NCBI GenBank assembly: GCA_946894095.1
Contig: OX335660.1
Location: 13,211,001 to 13,275,000, forward strand
Length of the DNA: 64,000 nt
Reading direction: 5' to 3'
DNA from: Incurvaria masculella
Lineage: Eukaryota; Arthropoda; Insecta; Lepidoptera; Incurvariidae
The notes beneath the pieces are model-generated. The model was given only the letters and a program-made list of their open reading frames with translations, did not search any database and was not told the origin of the DNA. Of the stretch, positions 45,046 through 55,232 are shown one piece after another. Every line of letters starts with the position of its first letter. The first letter of the stretch is position 1. Position numbers and translations under genes: made by a program.

Positions 45046-45898
45046 GTATGGCAGCAGCGCAGCGAAGCCACTTTTTATATACACTGAAGGTAGCGCCGGC
45101 CACTCAATTCGCTTACGAATCCGGGCCGAGCAACATCGAATGTTCGTTGCACTCGAAGGTTGGATTAAATGGCGTCCTGTGAAGTTTCTTACGTGTTGTT
45201 GGAACTTGAGAACATGAGCGTAAAAGTATGTCAATAGTGAGCGAATTCGTAAGCGAACTGACTGGCCGGCGCTAATGTCCATCACTAACAGTTCCGGATT
45301 ACCCATAAGGCAGTGTAGGCAACTGCATAGAGCCCACCCGCATAATGAAAAAAAAACGAAAGGTGAATTTTCAACGAGTGAAAATTGCATTGGAACATTT
45401 GTATCGGATAGGGGGTTTCAAGACGGTTGCATTTCTATCAACTACGTTGGTGGATAAAAATTTCGTGCGAAATGTACTCCTTCATAAGAAAAATAATTGT
45501 CAAAGTTTGCATACATTTTCGTGATTCCTGCACTTTTCAAGTGCGTTTACCTCAGCAGTATTTTTATCGCCAAGAGTGGCAAGATATTAGATAAGGGTCC
45601 CGAAAATTGCATTGCCCAACGTAGTGAATCCGGTCAGGGGGTTACCAGCGGAAGATGTGAGAAAATATGTGAGGGAATTCGATCAATTCTGCACCGATCA
45701 GAAGCGTTTATGTCATACCTTCTGCGCTCTTACTGGGTAGAATATATGGCAGCAACTTCTGATTGGTGCAGAATTGGTCGAATTCCCTAAAATATTTTCT
45801 CGCAACTAATACATTCTTCACCTTCATGCATCTAATTGGGTTCACTAAAATGTCTATGCCGCATTTCCACTAAAAAGTGGCTACGCTGAGCTGCCGCG
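45046..45898. mobile_element. GGCAGCGTAGCCAC terminal-repeat element, long copy
   Basis: Left ATGGCAGCAGCGCAGCGAAG then CCACTTTTTATA; right (45870-45898) AAAAAGTGGCTACGCTGAGC then TGCCGC. Near the left is an inner inverted pair, AATTCGCTTACGAATCC and GAATTCGTAAGCGAA. It contains a separate palindrome (45657-45802). No recognisable transposase. Half-copies are at 16228 and 28584. Confidence 0.55.
45657..45802. repeat. 47-bp-arm inverted repeat
   Basis: Left arm GAGAAAATATGTGAGGGAAT then TCGATCAATTCTGCACCGAT and CAGAAG; right arm is the inverse with a few mismatches (CTTCTGATTGGTGCAGAATT, GGTCGAATTCCCTAAAATAT). Loop about 50 bp. Probably a small foldback inserted in the surrounding element. 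Confidence 0.75.
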
Positions 45899-46235
45899 TT
45901 TCGATCGTCGGATCCTTACTCGCTGTAGCTCACGCTGGTGGTGGCCGAAACATAAATTACCTTGCTATTTCATTAGCCATCACCGTATTGTTATATTTCA
46001 GCATTTGCGCCGGATATTGGTGGACACCTGTTGACACCAACAGCACTATAACTGCCCCCACCGTGACCGTTTCCGACCGATTGGCTTTTTAAGGGAGTTC
46101 CGGCGCTGGCTAGTAACCACGAAGAACACAATGATACCAGTTTGTCAAGAATAAATATTTCCAAATGGTTTGTAAACCAGCTGGCGACAGCTGCTATTAA
46201 TGTCACAGTAACTCAGTGGAAAACTGTAACAATCG

Positions 46236-46344
46236 TATTCAGAGAGTACCTACCTGTCAAAAATTTGTGCGAGATTAGAACCGGATTAACCATACAAAAA
46301 CCGGTTTAGTCCGGAGGATTAATGCTAGTCCGCCCACTGAATAC
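46236..46344 (-). mobile_element. short MITE, TATTCAGAG ends, second copy
   Basis: TATTCAGAGAGTACCTACCT at the left, ACCATACAAAAACCGGTTTA in the middle, CTAGTCCGCCCACTGAATA at the right. Inverse of the 13899-14004 copy. Confidence 0.6.
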
Positions 46345-46437
46345 ACCTGTAAGAAATTTACTAGCCAGCAAAATTTGGGGTTAGAGAAGGATTATGTAAA
46401 CAGTCTTGAACCTGGATCAAATATGAAGCAATAATGT

Positions 46438-46622
46438 TAAATGTTTTATTTTTTAATGTTTACTATGTAGTCCTTGTTATAGCGGCAATAGAAAAACACA
46501 TTCTGTGCAAATTTCAACTGTCTACTTATTACGAATGATGACATACAACTAGCTGACTGACGGACGGACGGACAACGGAGGCTTAGTAATAGGTTTCCGT
46601 TGGTATCCTTTGAGTACGGAAC
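46438..46622 (+). mobile_element. (GACG)n-carrying MITE-like element, copy 8, truncated
   Basis: Begins in the TTATTTTTTAATGTTTACTA part, then CCTTGTTATAGCGGCAATAG and a short GACG array, ending CTTTGAGTACGGAACAAAA. The left end is missing. Confidence 0.7.
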
Positions 46623-46852
46623 AAAATGACTACTGCGTGTATTCTATTGCGAAGTTTCTTATCGGTTATTTTCGCTAGAAGTAATCGAACCGGCAGAAAA
46701 AGAAAAAAAATATGAATATTCCAATGTGCAATATACATGTAACGGACGAAATAAAGAAACTCAAACTGAAACTGAAATTCAGGTGCCTATTTTTTACCAT
46801 GTAAACGCAGAAATAATTTGAAGCCTCCTAAGTTATGTTTTTTTATGTTAAC

Positions 46853-46946
46853 TACTGGACATAGATGGCTAATACCACACCTAATGTCATAAAATCAGCC
46901 CAACAGACCTCATGGGAACTAGGTGCCATGCCAGAACCTCCCTTAG
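46853..46946 (-). mobile_element. SINE tail, minus strand
   Basis: GGACATAGATGGCTAATACC and GGTGCCATGCCAGAACCTCC; truncated after the CATGCCAG block. Confidence 0.7.
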
Positions 46947-47429
46947 CAATGATCCGTAAAATTAAAATATTACAATGCTGCTATCTTAGCAGAAATTATA
47001 AGAGCACAGTTTTGATAGCATAACTGCGACATTTACAAACACACCGACATACAACACAAGTGTTAGAGAACAACAAATACTCAAAAAATAACGCGAGCTC
47101 AATTGATACAAATGTGGTCTCGCTATGACTAAGTACGCATGTGTAACTCAATTAATCATTGGCAAGAATCGAGCGGCACCTGCATTTTTTGCGAGTTGCA
47201 ACACACATAATGTCGGGATAATAAGTAGCAATTTAACTGCAATCTGGTGGACCAATTACTTATCTCGCTTTTTTTAAATTACGTCTGGCGTAGATATGAG
47301 CTGTCAACATCTCAATAACACACCTAGTAGTATTTATTATGCGCAAAATGGGGTTTTTATTTATTTTCGAGCAGACTTAAGTTGTTCACGAGCGGTTTCT
47401 GATAGAAATATTTTTTCAACGTTAAAAAT
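46947..47429. other. unassigned interval, no gene seen
   Basis: AT-rich. No repeat match or coding signal was noticed. Confidence 0.4.
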
Positions 47430-47797
47430 ATATTTTTTTTTATGTAACTGGACATGGATGGCTAATACCTAACTGACCGTGTTAGCCTAACACACCACAT
47501 GGAAATTAGGTGCCATGCCAGGACCTTCCTTATATTGCACGGCTACATTGAACTGGATGGAAAACACGGACAATTTTAATTGCCGCTTCGACCATCATTC
47601 ATTCAATGTGATGGTACTAACCCGGGCGGGATTAACCCTACCACCTAGTAAGTAAGGAAGGGTATCTGCAGTTTTACGTGGAATCCTAACCACGGCCGGC
47701 ATCAACGGTTGAAAATGGTCACCCATCCGGAGCTCACAGGTGCTGCCCCAGCTTATCGATTCGCAAGGCGTCGCACACTGAGCTACCGAGGCTGACA
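47430..47797 (-). mobile_element. 5S-rRNA-headed SINE, near full length
   Basis: Minus orientation. Tail TATGTAACTGGACATGGATG; body GGTGCCATGCCAGGACCTTC, ATTGAACTGGATGGAAAACA, CCGGGCGGGATTAACCCTAC. The head on the minus strand begins GTCAGCCTCGGTAGCTCAGT and includes GGATGGGTGACC, the 5S C-box-like block. The body is the one used by the tRNA-headed copies. The A-box region has diverged (AAGCTGGGGCAGC). Confidence 0.8.
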
Positions 47798-48197
47798 GAT
47801 CTGACAATCTGTCAAAGTTGCGTTAGTTCAGAAACAGATGACCGTTGCGGAGTGTTATGAGCAAAGAAATTATTTTTTTCAAAATGTAAAGTTTTTCTTA
47901 TCGGAGATGCCCAACAATACCAGCATTTCGGAATAAAAATCAGTCCCAAGCATTGTTCGACTTTGAAAACTGATTTTAAAAAGGCACTAAAATTTTTGAC
48001 GTGTTTTTTTTTTCTGTTGCAAACGAAAAAAATAAATCCTTATTATGAATGAATGAATCCGGTACTAATAAACTAAACCATTAGATGTATTTATTAATGT
48101 ATTTTTTTTATTTTTTTTATTCAGCCTTGGATAGATTTGTTCCGGCCAATATGTGTAGTTGCAAATGTGTTATTTTTTTAAGGATTCTTGGTCTTAA

Positions 48198-48739
48198 GGT
48201 GGCCCAACCCGCTCATCTCCCCATACAAAAGGGGAAAGAAGATCACGCCTATATTTCTTGTCAGAGATCCAAAATTTTGCTCAAAATAGCTTTATTTGAT
48301 TGAAGTAGATGTCTGATGACAATTGGCATGGTAAAATTGTGTTTGGTTTCCAAGTTATAACGTCCAAAAGTTCGGATTTTTCGCGCGTTTTATACAATAA
48401 CTTTGGAGGTGGATTACGCAATGATAAAGTAAGAACATCTTAAAAAGATTAGTCATCAGACATAGCTTATTTAATGAAGATTTATAATCTATTTGGTTTT
48501 TGTTAGATTTTTGACTACAGTGGTCGTGGTTTACTTTTAGGTTTAAGTCGTTTTGAAATTAAAATTTTCGTAAATCTAACGAAATCATTCACTATGCACA
48601 TTGTCTTCTTTGTGGACAGGTTACATCTTCCTCATCACGGAGCCTGTCTTATTCTTAGAAACAGAGAAGGTCCCAGAGCGCAACAGCACGGTTTTGTACC
48701 GTGCCCGCAAATGAGTTGAGGCCGCCGGGTTGGGCCACC
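48198..48739 (-). mobile_element. 542-bp TTAA-flanked non-autonomous element, copy B
   Basis: Same length as copy A but inverted: left GGTGGCCCAACCCGCTCATC, right CCGCCGGGTTGGGCCACC, TTAA on both sides (48194-48197, 48740-48743). The interior is co-linear with copy A's complement. A 72-codon frame (48085-48303) crossing its edge is spurious. Confidence 0.85.
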
Positions 48740-48807
48740 TTAACGGCCTATGTCTTATTCTATTATGTACGAATCAGGTGGGCAATTATGAATTAGTTGT
48801 TCTCATT

Positions 48808-49042
48808 TAAAAAAACCGGCCAAGTGCGAGTCGTACTCGCACACGAAGAGTTCCGTACCATCGTTCAAGATTTAACGCCAAAAAATCACGTTTTTTTAAT
48901 TTTACATAAATAAATACTCACTCTTTGGAAATTTCAGCTGCCTACCTATGACGGTTCATGAGATAAAGCACTGTGACAGACGGATGGGCCGCGGAGGCTT
49001 AGTAATAGGGTTCCGTTTGGCATTCTTTGGGGATAGAAACTT
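48808..49042 (+). mobile_element. (GACG)n-carrying MITE-like element, copy 9
   Basis: AAAACCGGCCAAGTGCGAGT, CGTACTCGCACACGAAGAGT, CTATGACGGTTCATGAGATA; the array is nearly lost (GACAGACGGATGG). The right end is eroded (TTCTTTGGGGATAGAAAC). Confidence 0.75.
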
Positions 49043-49747
49043 CACCATTTGATTCTTATCTTCTGCAGTAAATTCTTTTGCAAAATTATTTCTAAATTCT
49101 CGGGTCCAATTTAATATTTTTGTAAGATGTATGCTTTTTTTATCCTTTAATTAATATTATCCTTTTTCTTTATTAATATGGTAGGTACTTGGTCCTTAGT
49201 AAATACCAACAATTATTTTGGAAAGGAACAAGTTTGCGTCATTAGCAGTCACCTAATTAGTTTAGATTGTAAATGAATGGTTGAACCATAGTAAAATGAA
49301 ACAGGTACCTACCTATGTTTAATTACGTACATACTTATCGTCATTAGGTGAGTAACTAATTTGGTTACAACAAAATATACCTACAGTGACAATATACAAT
49401 AAAATATACCCTTCGGACTTGCTTACCGCTACCATCCCCTACAAAAGATTAAGGTTATAGGTAGTCGGTAGGTGTACATTTGAGGGTACCTGTCGCCCTG
49501 TCAGGTATTGTAACCTTCCCGGAAATATAACAATAAAATAGGATACTAAAAAGGTAGATACCGCTGCCGGTGGAATGTTATGCGGAATTGCAAAATCAAA
49601 ATAATGAAATAATTTATAAATAAAAAACCTATGCCCAGTCTAAAATGTTGGCGAAGCATTTTAGCTTCGCGATGTGTGGCGGCCAATATAAAATTATCAA
49701 GTCTAAAGATGCAGATTTAATTTTTTTAATGTTTTCATTTGTTTTAA
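49043..49747. other. unassigned AT-rich interval, no gene seen
   Basis: No repeat match or coding signal. Several GGTAGGTA- and ACCTACCT-like short motifs occur. Confidence 0.4.
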
Positions 49748-50046
49748 TAAAAACTGGCCAAGTGCGAGTCGGACTCGCACACGAAGGGTTCCGTACCATC
49801 GTAACAAAAAAATACAAAAAAATCACGTTTGTTGTATCGGAGCCCCCTTTAATTTTAATTATTTTTTAATATTACCTATTTGTTGTTATAACGGCAAAAT
49901 AAATACACACTCTGTGAAAATTTCAGCTGTCTCCCTGTTACGGTTACTGAGATCCATCCTGTGACAGACGGACGGACGGACGGACGGACAGTGGAGGCTT
50001 AGTAATAGGGTTCCTTTATCACCCTTTGGGTACGGAACCCTAATAA
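49748..50046 (+). mobile_element. (GACG)n-carrying MITE-like element, copy 10
   Basis: Complete plus copy: AAAACTGGCCAAGTGCGAGT, CGGACTCGCACACGAAGGGT, TTGTTGTTATAACGGCAAAA, about five GACG units, GGGTACGGAACCCTAATAAA. Confidence 0.85.
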
Positions 50047-50141
50047 AAACGGGATGTAGTGAAGGGTCCGTTAAAAATAACTTTATGTAGGTTGCATAGA
50101 TAAAGTACCGTAAATACGAAGTTAATCGTGCGGGTGTCTTA

Positions 50142-50300
50142 GGGCCGAGTGCACGAAAGGACAAAAAATCAAAATCAACGTCAACGTACGATTAAACATG
50201 TCACTTTCTATGGAAATTATGGAAGTAACTCCATACGGTTCAGTAAAAGTGACCTGTTAGAACATTGATTAACTCGGCCGTCTCTTCGTGCAATCGGGGC
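50142..50300 (+). mobile_element. 159-bp MITE with TTA duplication, copy B
   Basis: GGGCCGAGTGCACGAAAGG to CTTCGTGCAATCGGGGC, flanked by TTA (50139-50141, 50301-50303). Exactly the same length as copies A and D. Confidence 0.85.
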
Positions 50301-50329
50301 TTAGTAGGAAAATCATGTTAAATGTAACG

Positions 50330-50655
50330 TAGGGTTCAAATCCCCGCCCGTTCATGAACCACTTTCTTTCACTTTCCGAGTTGGATAAGTGCATTTTTAC
50401 TCACTAATGCAAGCTGTTCCATGGTTTAGAATATATGTAAAAATGTAGGTCCCCTTCCCCTACCAGGTGGTAAGGTTTAGCCCGTCCGGGTATCCGACAA
50501 TAGCATTGGATGAAAATATGGTCCAAGCGGCAATGAAAAATTGTTTTGTTTTCCACCCAGTATGTTTATTTAGGGAAGATCCTGGCATGGCACCTAATTT
50601 CTTTGGGAATGCAGTGTGTTGGGTGTATCATGTCGTTGGGTGTGTTATTTAGCTA
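50330..50655 (+). mobile_element. tRNA-headed SINE, 5'-truncated
   Basis: Starts at the B-box (TAGGGTTCAAATCCCCGCCC), then GAGTTGGATAAGTGCATTTT, GCGGCAATGAAAAATTGTTT, GATCCTGGCATGGCACCTAA; the tail is diverged. Confidence 0.8.
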
Positions 50656-50829
50656 ATACATAAAAAATGGAGGGTAGAATGCGTGCGTTGCACAAGATAA
50701 ACATAAACTTACCCAAACTTATCACAGAACTGTCCGCTAAACTCCAAACGATGTTCCACCAAACGCAGTCTTTACTTTTGATCACCTTTCATACAGTTCG
50801 TACTCCAGCACGCGATGTTGTGTTCACTT

Positions 50830-51010
50830 TTTATATTTGGGAGCGGAAACGCACTCGTCGGAGCGAAGCGCGGGACGGCGGCCGAGACGCGTGCGTTCCG
50901 CGTCGCAGCACCGTGCACTGTGCGGCGCTGCGGTCGCGCCGCATCGCAATGCGGTCCGTATCGCTCTCCAGCTGATTGCGCTGGCGTGCAAGCGGAATGG
51001 TATGACTGGC
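50830..51010. other. CpG-rich patch, no supported gene
   Basis: A sharply GC-rich block (GCGAAGCGCGGGACGGCGGC, GCTGCGGTCGCGCCGCATCG) with open frames in both strands (50667-50975, 50815-51081, 50824-51105 and 50837-51022). So many simultaneous frames are expected from GC-rich, stop-poor sequence. No domain recognised. Confidence 0.4.
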
Positions 51011-51035
51011 GCGCTCGGTTGAATGGAGCCAGGGG

Positions 51036-51080
51036 GGTTACCTTGGTAAATAACTCTCCAGGTAAACAGGCAAAAGAGTG
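51036..51080. repeat. ACCATGGTAAATTC foldback end, fragment
   Basis: GTTACCTTGGTAAATAACTC and CAGGCAAAAGAGTGATTT resemble the left end of the 34379-34560 element. Confidence 0.35.
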
Positions 51081-51084
51081 ATTT

Positions 51085-51260
51085 AGAACTTAAGTAACTG
51101 GACATGGATAGCTAATACCAACTGTCGTGATATTAGCCTAACGCACCACATGGGAAGTAGGTGCCATGCCAGGACCTTCCTTATATTGCTCGGCTACATT
51201 CAACTGAATGGAAAATACGAACAATTTTTATAGGATGGTACCAACCCGGGCAGGATTAAC
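51085..51260 (-). mobile_element. SINE 3' half, minus strand
   Basis: AAGTAACTGGACATGGATAG, GGTGCCATGCCAGGACCTTC, ATTCAACTGAATGGAAAATA, GGTACCAACCCGGGCAGGAT; a short internal deletion removes the GCCGCTTCGACCATC block. Confidence 0.75.
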
Positions 51261-51849
51261 CACTGATCTGTGGGATTAAGGCCCTGGTACTAGCTAAATC
51301 GCAAAGTTAGACGAGGCACCCCAAGTTAACTAACTAAGTCTGACGATTACAAGTGTCATTCTTACAATATATGATACCTTGTCTATTAATCAACCTATTT
51401 TCGTTAATGTATGTTACCTTTTTCTACACAAAATACGTTGCGGAAACGGTGTCCATTTCCGAACTTTTTTGACTAAATGTAGAAATCTAATAGCAAATGG
51501 AATGTTTTGTTTATGCTTATATTCTGTTTTTGCTTATATCTATTAATCGAATTACTTTCAGATTTCTAATGAGAAAAATCAACGTTTTTATTTTTATTAT
51601 TATTTAAATAAATGATGGAATCAAAAAATATTAACAATCCATTATCAGTCTGGAGTTCTATTTGGATTTTCTGAAGCGTTTCACTACATATTATTACATT
51701 TGTTAAAAAGTGCATTTGTATGGCGCGAGTAGTTGGCCAGTCCTAGCGCCTTAACCCTACCACCTAGTAACAAACTCTCGTGTCGTACTATCATAATACA
51801 CTGATGAGTCCATCATTCTAGAACACAAGAACATTTCACTCCACGCCGA
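51261..51849. other. unassigned AT-rich interval, no gene seen
   Basis: No coding signal. A small piece near 51755 (TTAACCCTACCACCTAGTAA) resembles inverted SINE body sequence. Confidence 0.4.
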
Positions 51850-52195
51850 ATAGCAGGTTAATAGGCAAGAGAGTTATTAAATCTGACGTTTAGTTGCATT
51901 TTCTAGCATGCTAACTGTCAAACGACGTGTTATTCGACCAAGTGAACTGAAATTGACCAGTCGGCATTATACGAAACGTCAGATTTAGGGCCGAGTGCAC
52001 GAAAGGACAAAAAATCAAAATCAACGTCAACGTACGATTAAACAGGTCACTTTTTATGGACAGTACGGAAGGAACTCTATGCTGTTCACTAAAAGTGACG
52101 TGTTTGAACATTGATTAACTCGGCCGTCTCTTCGTGCAATACTTTGACTGTTCACCTTCTATTCACCTGGCGAGTTATTTGCCGTGGAACTTTTT
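51850..52195. mobile_element. ACCATGGTAAATTC foldback family, split by a MITE
   Basis: The left part has GACGTTTAGTTGCATTTTCT, GCATGCTAACTGTCAAACGA, CGTGTTATTCG and ACGAAACGTCAGATTTA; the right part (after 52140) has ACTGTTCACCTTCTATTCAC and CTGGCGAGTTATTTGCCGTG. The 159-bp-type MITE at 51988-52139 separates them. Confidence 0.6.
51988..52139 (+). mobile_element. 159-bp-type MITE, copy C, missing 7 bp at the right
   Basis: GGGCCGAGTGCACGAAAGG to TCTCTTCGTGCAA; the last CCGGGGC is absent, exactly accounting for 152 bp. TTA precedes it (51985-51987); the right flank reads TA. Confidence 0.85.
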
Positions 52196-52589
52196 TTTTT
52201 GCCCCCAGAACTCGTCGCTACTGCGGGTCGTGTTGGTTGGTGAGATTGTACCACATCGAACGCGATCGGACGCAGCCACAGAATAACTAATAGTGCTACG
52301 CACAGAAGTTGCACTCCCCGACAGTAATTATTCAATTTTGATCCTAATTGTCGTAAACTAAAGTATTTATTACGTCGCTCATTGCCGGCTCGGCGGCGAG
52401 ACGAAACGCATCGTCGCTCACCCGCCCCACTACATACTCTTGTCGCTGGAATGCGGCTTGTGCTAGGGTTATCACTTACTGCCGCCGCCTATCGTTTTAG
52501 AGTCAAATCAAATACAAACAAAACTTTCAAAATTTTATTTTTAATGTGTCTAAAATTATGATTATTTAATTATTTAGGTCACAAATATG
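52196..52589. other. unassigned interval with GC-rich part
   Basis: 52380-52500 is GC-rich (GCCGGCTCGGCGGCGAGACG). No coding feature is recognised. Confidence 0.35.
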
Positions 52590-52735
52590 CCTGGTGCTGT
52601 TACGTGCTGTTAATTTCATTTCGGTGTTGTTTGATATTGTTTAGTGTTGATTGGCTTTAACGGTGTAGTTTGATGTTTTCTGTGTATTTCGGTGTTTTCG
52701 ATGTACTTTGGTCTAGTATTGTTTGGTATGGTTGA
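52590..52735. repeat. G/T-rich low-complexity stretch
   Basis: Strand-asymmetric run of GTGTT, GTGTTG and TTTCGGTG words without a fixed period. A similar stretch is at 63144-63397. Confidence 0.55.
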
Positions 52736-52860
52736 TTAAGGCCGGGTTGATAATATGACATTTGATAAAAAGATGGTCGAAACGGTAATGAAACATTGTC
52801 CGTGTTTTCCATTTAGTCCAATATCGCCATGCTCATGAAAGGAAGGTCCTGGTGTGGCAA
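52736..52860 (+). mobile_element. SINE 3' fragment
   Basis: GGCCGGGTTGATAATATGAC, AAAAAGATGGTCGAAACGGT, TGTCCGTGTTTTCCATTTAG, AAGGTCCTGGTGTGGCA; truncated there. Confidence 0.7.
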
Positions 52861-53028
52861 AAAACAAACAACATGCAGCAAAGGAGAATAGAAAATAAGT
52901 ACCTGGAGCTGCCACGAATGATTGCCCATTATTCTTTCACTAAACGAAACCAATTTATGTTGTTTTTCCTTGTCCATGGATAAATACTACCGAATGTATA
53001 AAAAAGTGCTGTGCTTCAGTATACTTAC

Positions 53029-53136
53029 CTTTCAAAATATTTCGGTAGCGTAAAAAGGTAACTTCAAATTCTTCTGTGTACTATGACATCCGTTCACGCA
53101 ACAGTTATTATATTTAATTCTATGATGGTTAGACAT
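53029..53136 (-). CDS. candidate first coding exon, THAP-like N-terminus (weak)
   Basis: On the minus strand an ATG at 53136 opens 34 codons containing NCCVNGCHSTQKN followed by LPFYATEIF. The C-x4-C spacing followed by a hydrophobic/aromatic run resembles the start of a THAP zinc-finger domain (C-x2-4-C then a distant C-x2-H), often encoded by a separate first exon. The frame meets TGA four bases before a strong donor (GAAAG then GTAAGT). The zinc finger's second half is not found downstream. So this may be a 5' exon with an upstream ORF, a broken copy, or chance. A CpG-rich stretch lies just upstream on this strand. Confidence 0.25.
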
Positions 53137-53159
53137 TATTAGGAAAAAAAATGGCGAAA

Positions 53160-53480
53160 GTGCGCTTTCCGAAGCGACTGATCGACTGGACGTAGTGGAC
53201 GTGCGAGCGTGTGCGCGCGGCGGCCCTGACTGAATTTGGAACCTCGGGTTCCCTAGCGCCGTAGGTGAAGATCTCAGTAGGTATTTAGGAGTGACGGATG
53301 CCTGACGCAGCTCCGACAGCAACTCTCCCGGGAGTGACCGCCCTCCGTGCAGTCGTGCGTGCGGGGGAGCGATGTCAGCCAGGCTGGCCAGGCGGAGGTG
53401 TGGCGAAACGTCAGCGTGGTCGAACATGCGGCGCGAGTCGTCTCGACGAACTCCTCCGGCAGGGCATTTGCAGGTCGTGG
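53160..53480. promoter_or_regulatory. CpG-rich stretch, possible promoter
   Basis: GC-rich sequence (GTGCGAGCGTGTGCGCGCGG, GCGGAGGTGTGGCGAAACGT) in an AT-rich setting, with multiple overlapping frames on both strands as expected for such composition. Its position beside the minus-strand exon candidate suggests a promoter, by inference only. Confidence 0.25.
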
Positions 53481-53687
53481 GTCATCACGTACATTACCGT
53501 TACAATCTGTTTTTGCCACGACCCCTTATTTTTACTAAAGGTTTACACAAGCAAAAAACAAACGGAACATTGCTCACATGAATTTTAAGTAAAACCAAAC
53601 TAAAACTATGTATTACTGCATAACGCAATTCATTTGTCCCCTTTTATATCGCTCAAAGCGTAACAGTCAATACATACATACATACCT

Positions 53688-54085
53688 TCACGCCGCTTTC
53701 CCGGAGGGGTAGGCAGAGATAATAGAGCGCCATACGGTACGATCACAGTACACCTCTTTCGCTTCATCTACAGACATAAATCTTTTCATACATGCTCTAC
53801 GAGTACGGGTGCTACGTACCTGACAATGACAGGCAATACACCCATTCAATGTCGACATTCCCAAAGTAAGAACCAACTGATCTTCTAGATTATTATCAAC
53901 AGTATCGGTAAACTGTGGAATGGACTTTCTTTCTCCAAAGTGTAACAGGGCCATACCTTTTAAACATGGTGCAAAGAAGCACCGAGCTGGCCGGCATGGT
54001 TTTCGCTGCCCTATGTGAAAGATAAGATCGGAAGCCTATGTGCGTCGTCGGGCTCCTGTTAGGTGAGGGCCTGCCGTATAGCATA
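53688..54085 (-). pseudogene. LINE-like or gene-like remnant, minus strand
   Basis: An 88-codon minus frame (53688-53954) ends VDEAKEVYCDRTVWRSIISA then YPSGKAA and a stop. The A-K-x-x-x-x-DRxxWR pattern is like the C-terminal tail of several LINE ORF2 proteins. Adjacent minus sequence to 54085 carries the dispersed GCCCTCACCTAACAGGAGCC block. A rearranged relative near 35178-35560 supports a repeat rather than a host gene. No reverse transcriptase motifs are present, so the family is uncertain. Confidence 0.4.
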
Positions 54086-54111
54086 ATGAAATAGAAAAAA
54101 AGTGAAAAAAA

Positions 54112-54430
54112 ACAACATGGAATAAAAACATATGCATTAAACTATCTTAAACTTTGCTACCGAGCTTATCATAAACACATAAACAAGAGATTTATTTATT
54201 AATAGATTTATATCGGTTGTAGTTTTATTGATATGAAGAATGTACTTGTTATCCATTTAATATGCACGGTTAAGCGTCATTCTAGATTTTTTATCGAATG
54301 AAATAAACAACTTAATTGTAAAAATAATAATTATGTAAACAGTCTGTTCTTTTATTGTTATAAACACAGAACATTTGGAATAAAAACATATGTATTGCGT
54401 GTTTATGAGGTTAAACTATCTTAAACTTTC
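54112..54430. repeat. direct repeat pair about 255 bp apart
   Basis: ATGGAATAAAAACATATGCA then TTAAACTATCTTAAACTTTG near 54116-54160 recurs as TTGGAATAAAAACATATGTA and GTTAAACTATCTTAAACTTT near 54374-54430. Non-coding. Confidence 0.55.
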
Positions 54431-54524
54431 TAGTAAACTATCTAGTAAACATGAAAACAAACCCTAGAATATGCTCAAATCTGAATTCACGATTTCACTA
54501 AATGGCTAGACGAAAAGCACTTAT

Positions 54525-54645
54525 CCACTCAGAAGAAGAAATAAAGTGGTGCATAAACGGGGCGGGGATCGAACCGGTGACCTCTGGCATGGAAGCCAAG
54601 TCCCCGAGCCCCTTAGCTCCGAGCCGCCGAGTGTCGGCAGGTCAT
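54525..54645 (-). mobile_element. tRNA-derived SINE head, minus strand
   Basis: On the minus strand: GGCTCGGAGCTAAGGGGCTC (A-box) and GGTCACCGGTTCGATCCCCG (B-box), then the CTTTATTTC linker. No body follows, so it is a head-only copy. Confidence 0.65.
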
Positions 54646-54720
54646 CGTTCTCAGCAACGAGGGACTTATTCCGACCGGCCCCCCTTTAATAAGTTAATTG
54701 ATGACTCTAACGAGGTGTGT

Positions 54721-54737
54721 CCACCCCCCCCCCCCCC
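54721..54737. repeat. poly-C run
   Basis: A run of about 13-14 C within C-rich sequence reaching about 54795. Prone to sequencing or assembly error. Confidence 0.8.
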
Positions 54738-54879
54738 TGCTCCGCCGCTGGCGCGCCCACACACCCCCCTCCCGCCCGCTCTCCGCCCTCATACTTTGAC
54801 ACTACCCCTCACATAATGACGTTTGCATTCAGGAGTGAGCTCAGACGTTTTAATCCCGGCCTTTTTTGTTTTATTTTGA

Positions 54880-55045
54880 TCCCGCCTGTACTATCTCATT
54901 GAATGAGCGATGGTCGCAGCAGCAATGAAATTGTCCATGTATTGCATCTAGTTCTATTCAGCCGTTCAATACAAGGCAAGCATGGCACCTAGTTCCCATG
55001 AGGTCTGGCGCATGCCATTAGTCGCCTTTTACATAAAACAATCCA
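54880..55045 (+). mobile_element. SINE 3' part, diverged
   Basis: GATCCCGCCTGTACTATCTC, AGCAATGAAATTGTCCATGT, GCAAGCATGGCACCTAGTTC; diverged from the consensus. Confidence 0.5.
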
Positions 55046-55232
55046 AAGGTTCTATACCTTTGATACCTACCTTTATACCTCCAACAACTGGTTAGATTTC
55101 TGTGATAATCCAGTTACCATTCGTTTCATCGTCAGACCCAGGGATTACACGAAAGACACTCTCGAGAAAGGCTGGTATGCTAAATTTCAGCTCACTAAAA
55201 CATACTCGTATCAGTAAATAACAATTTTGAAA

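Noticed and set aside
50667..51105. Several open frames on both strands
   Set aside because: Expected by chance in GC-rich sequence; translations are rich in R, A and P without motifs.
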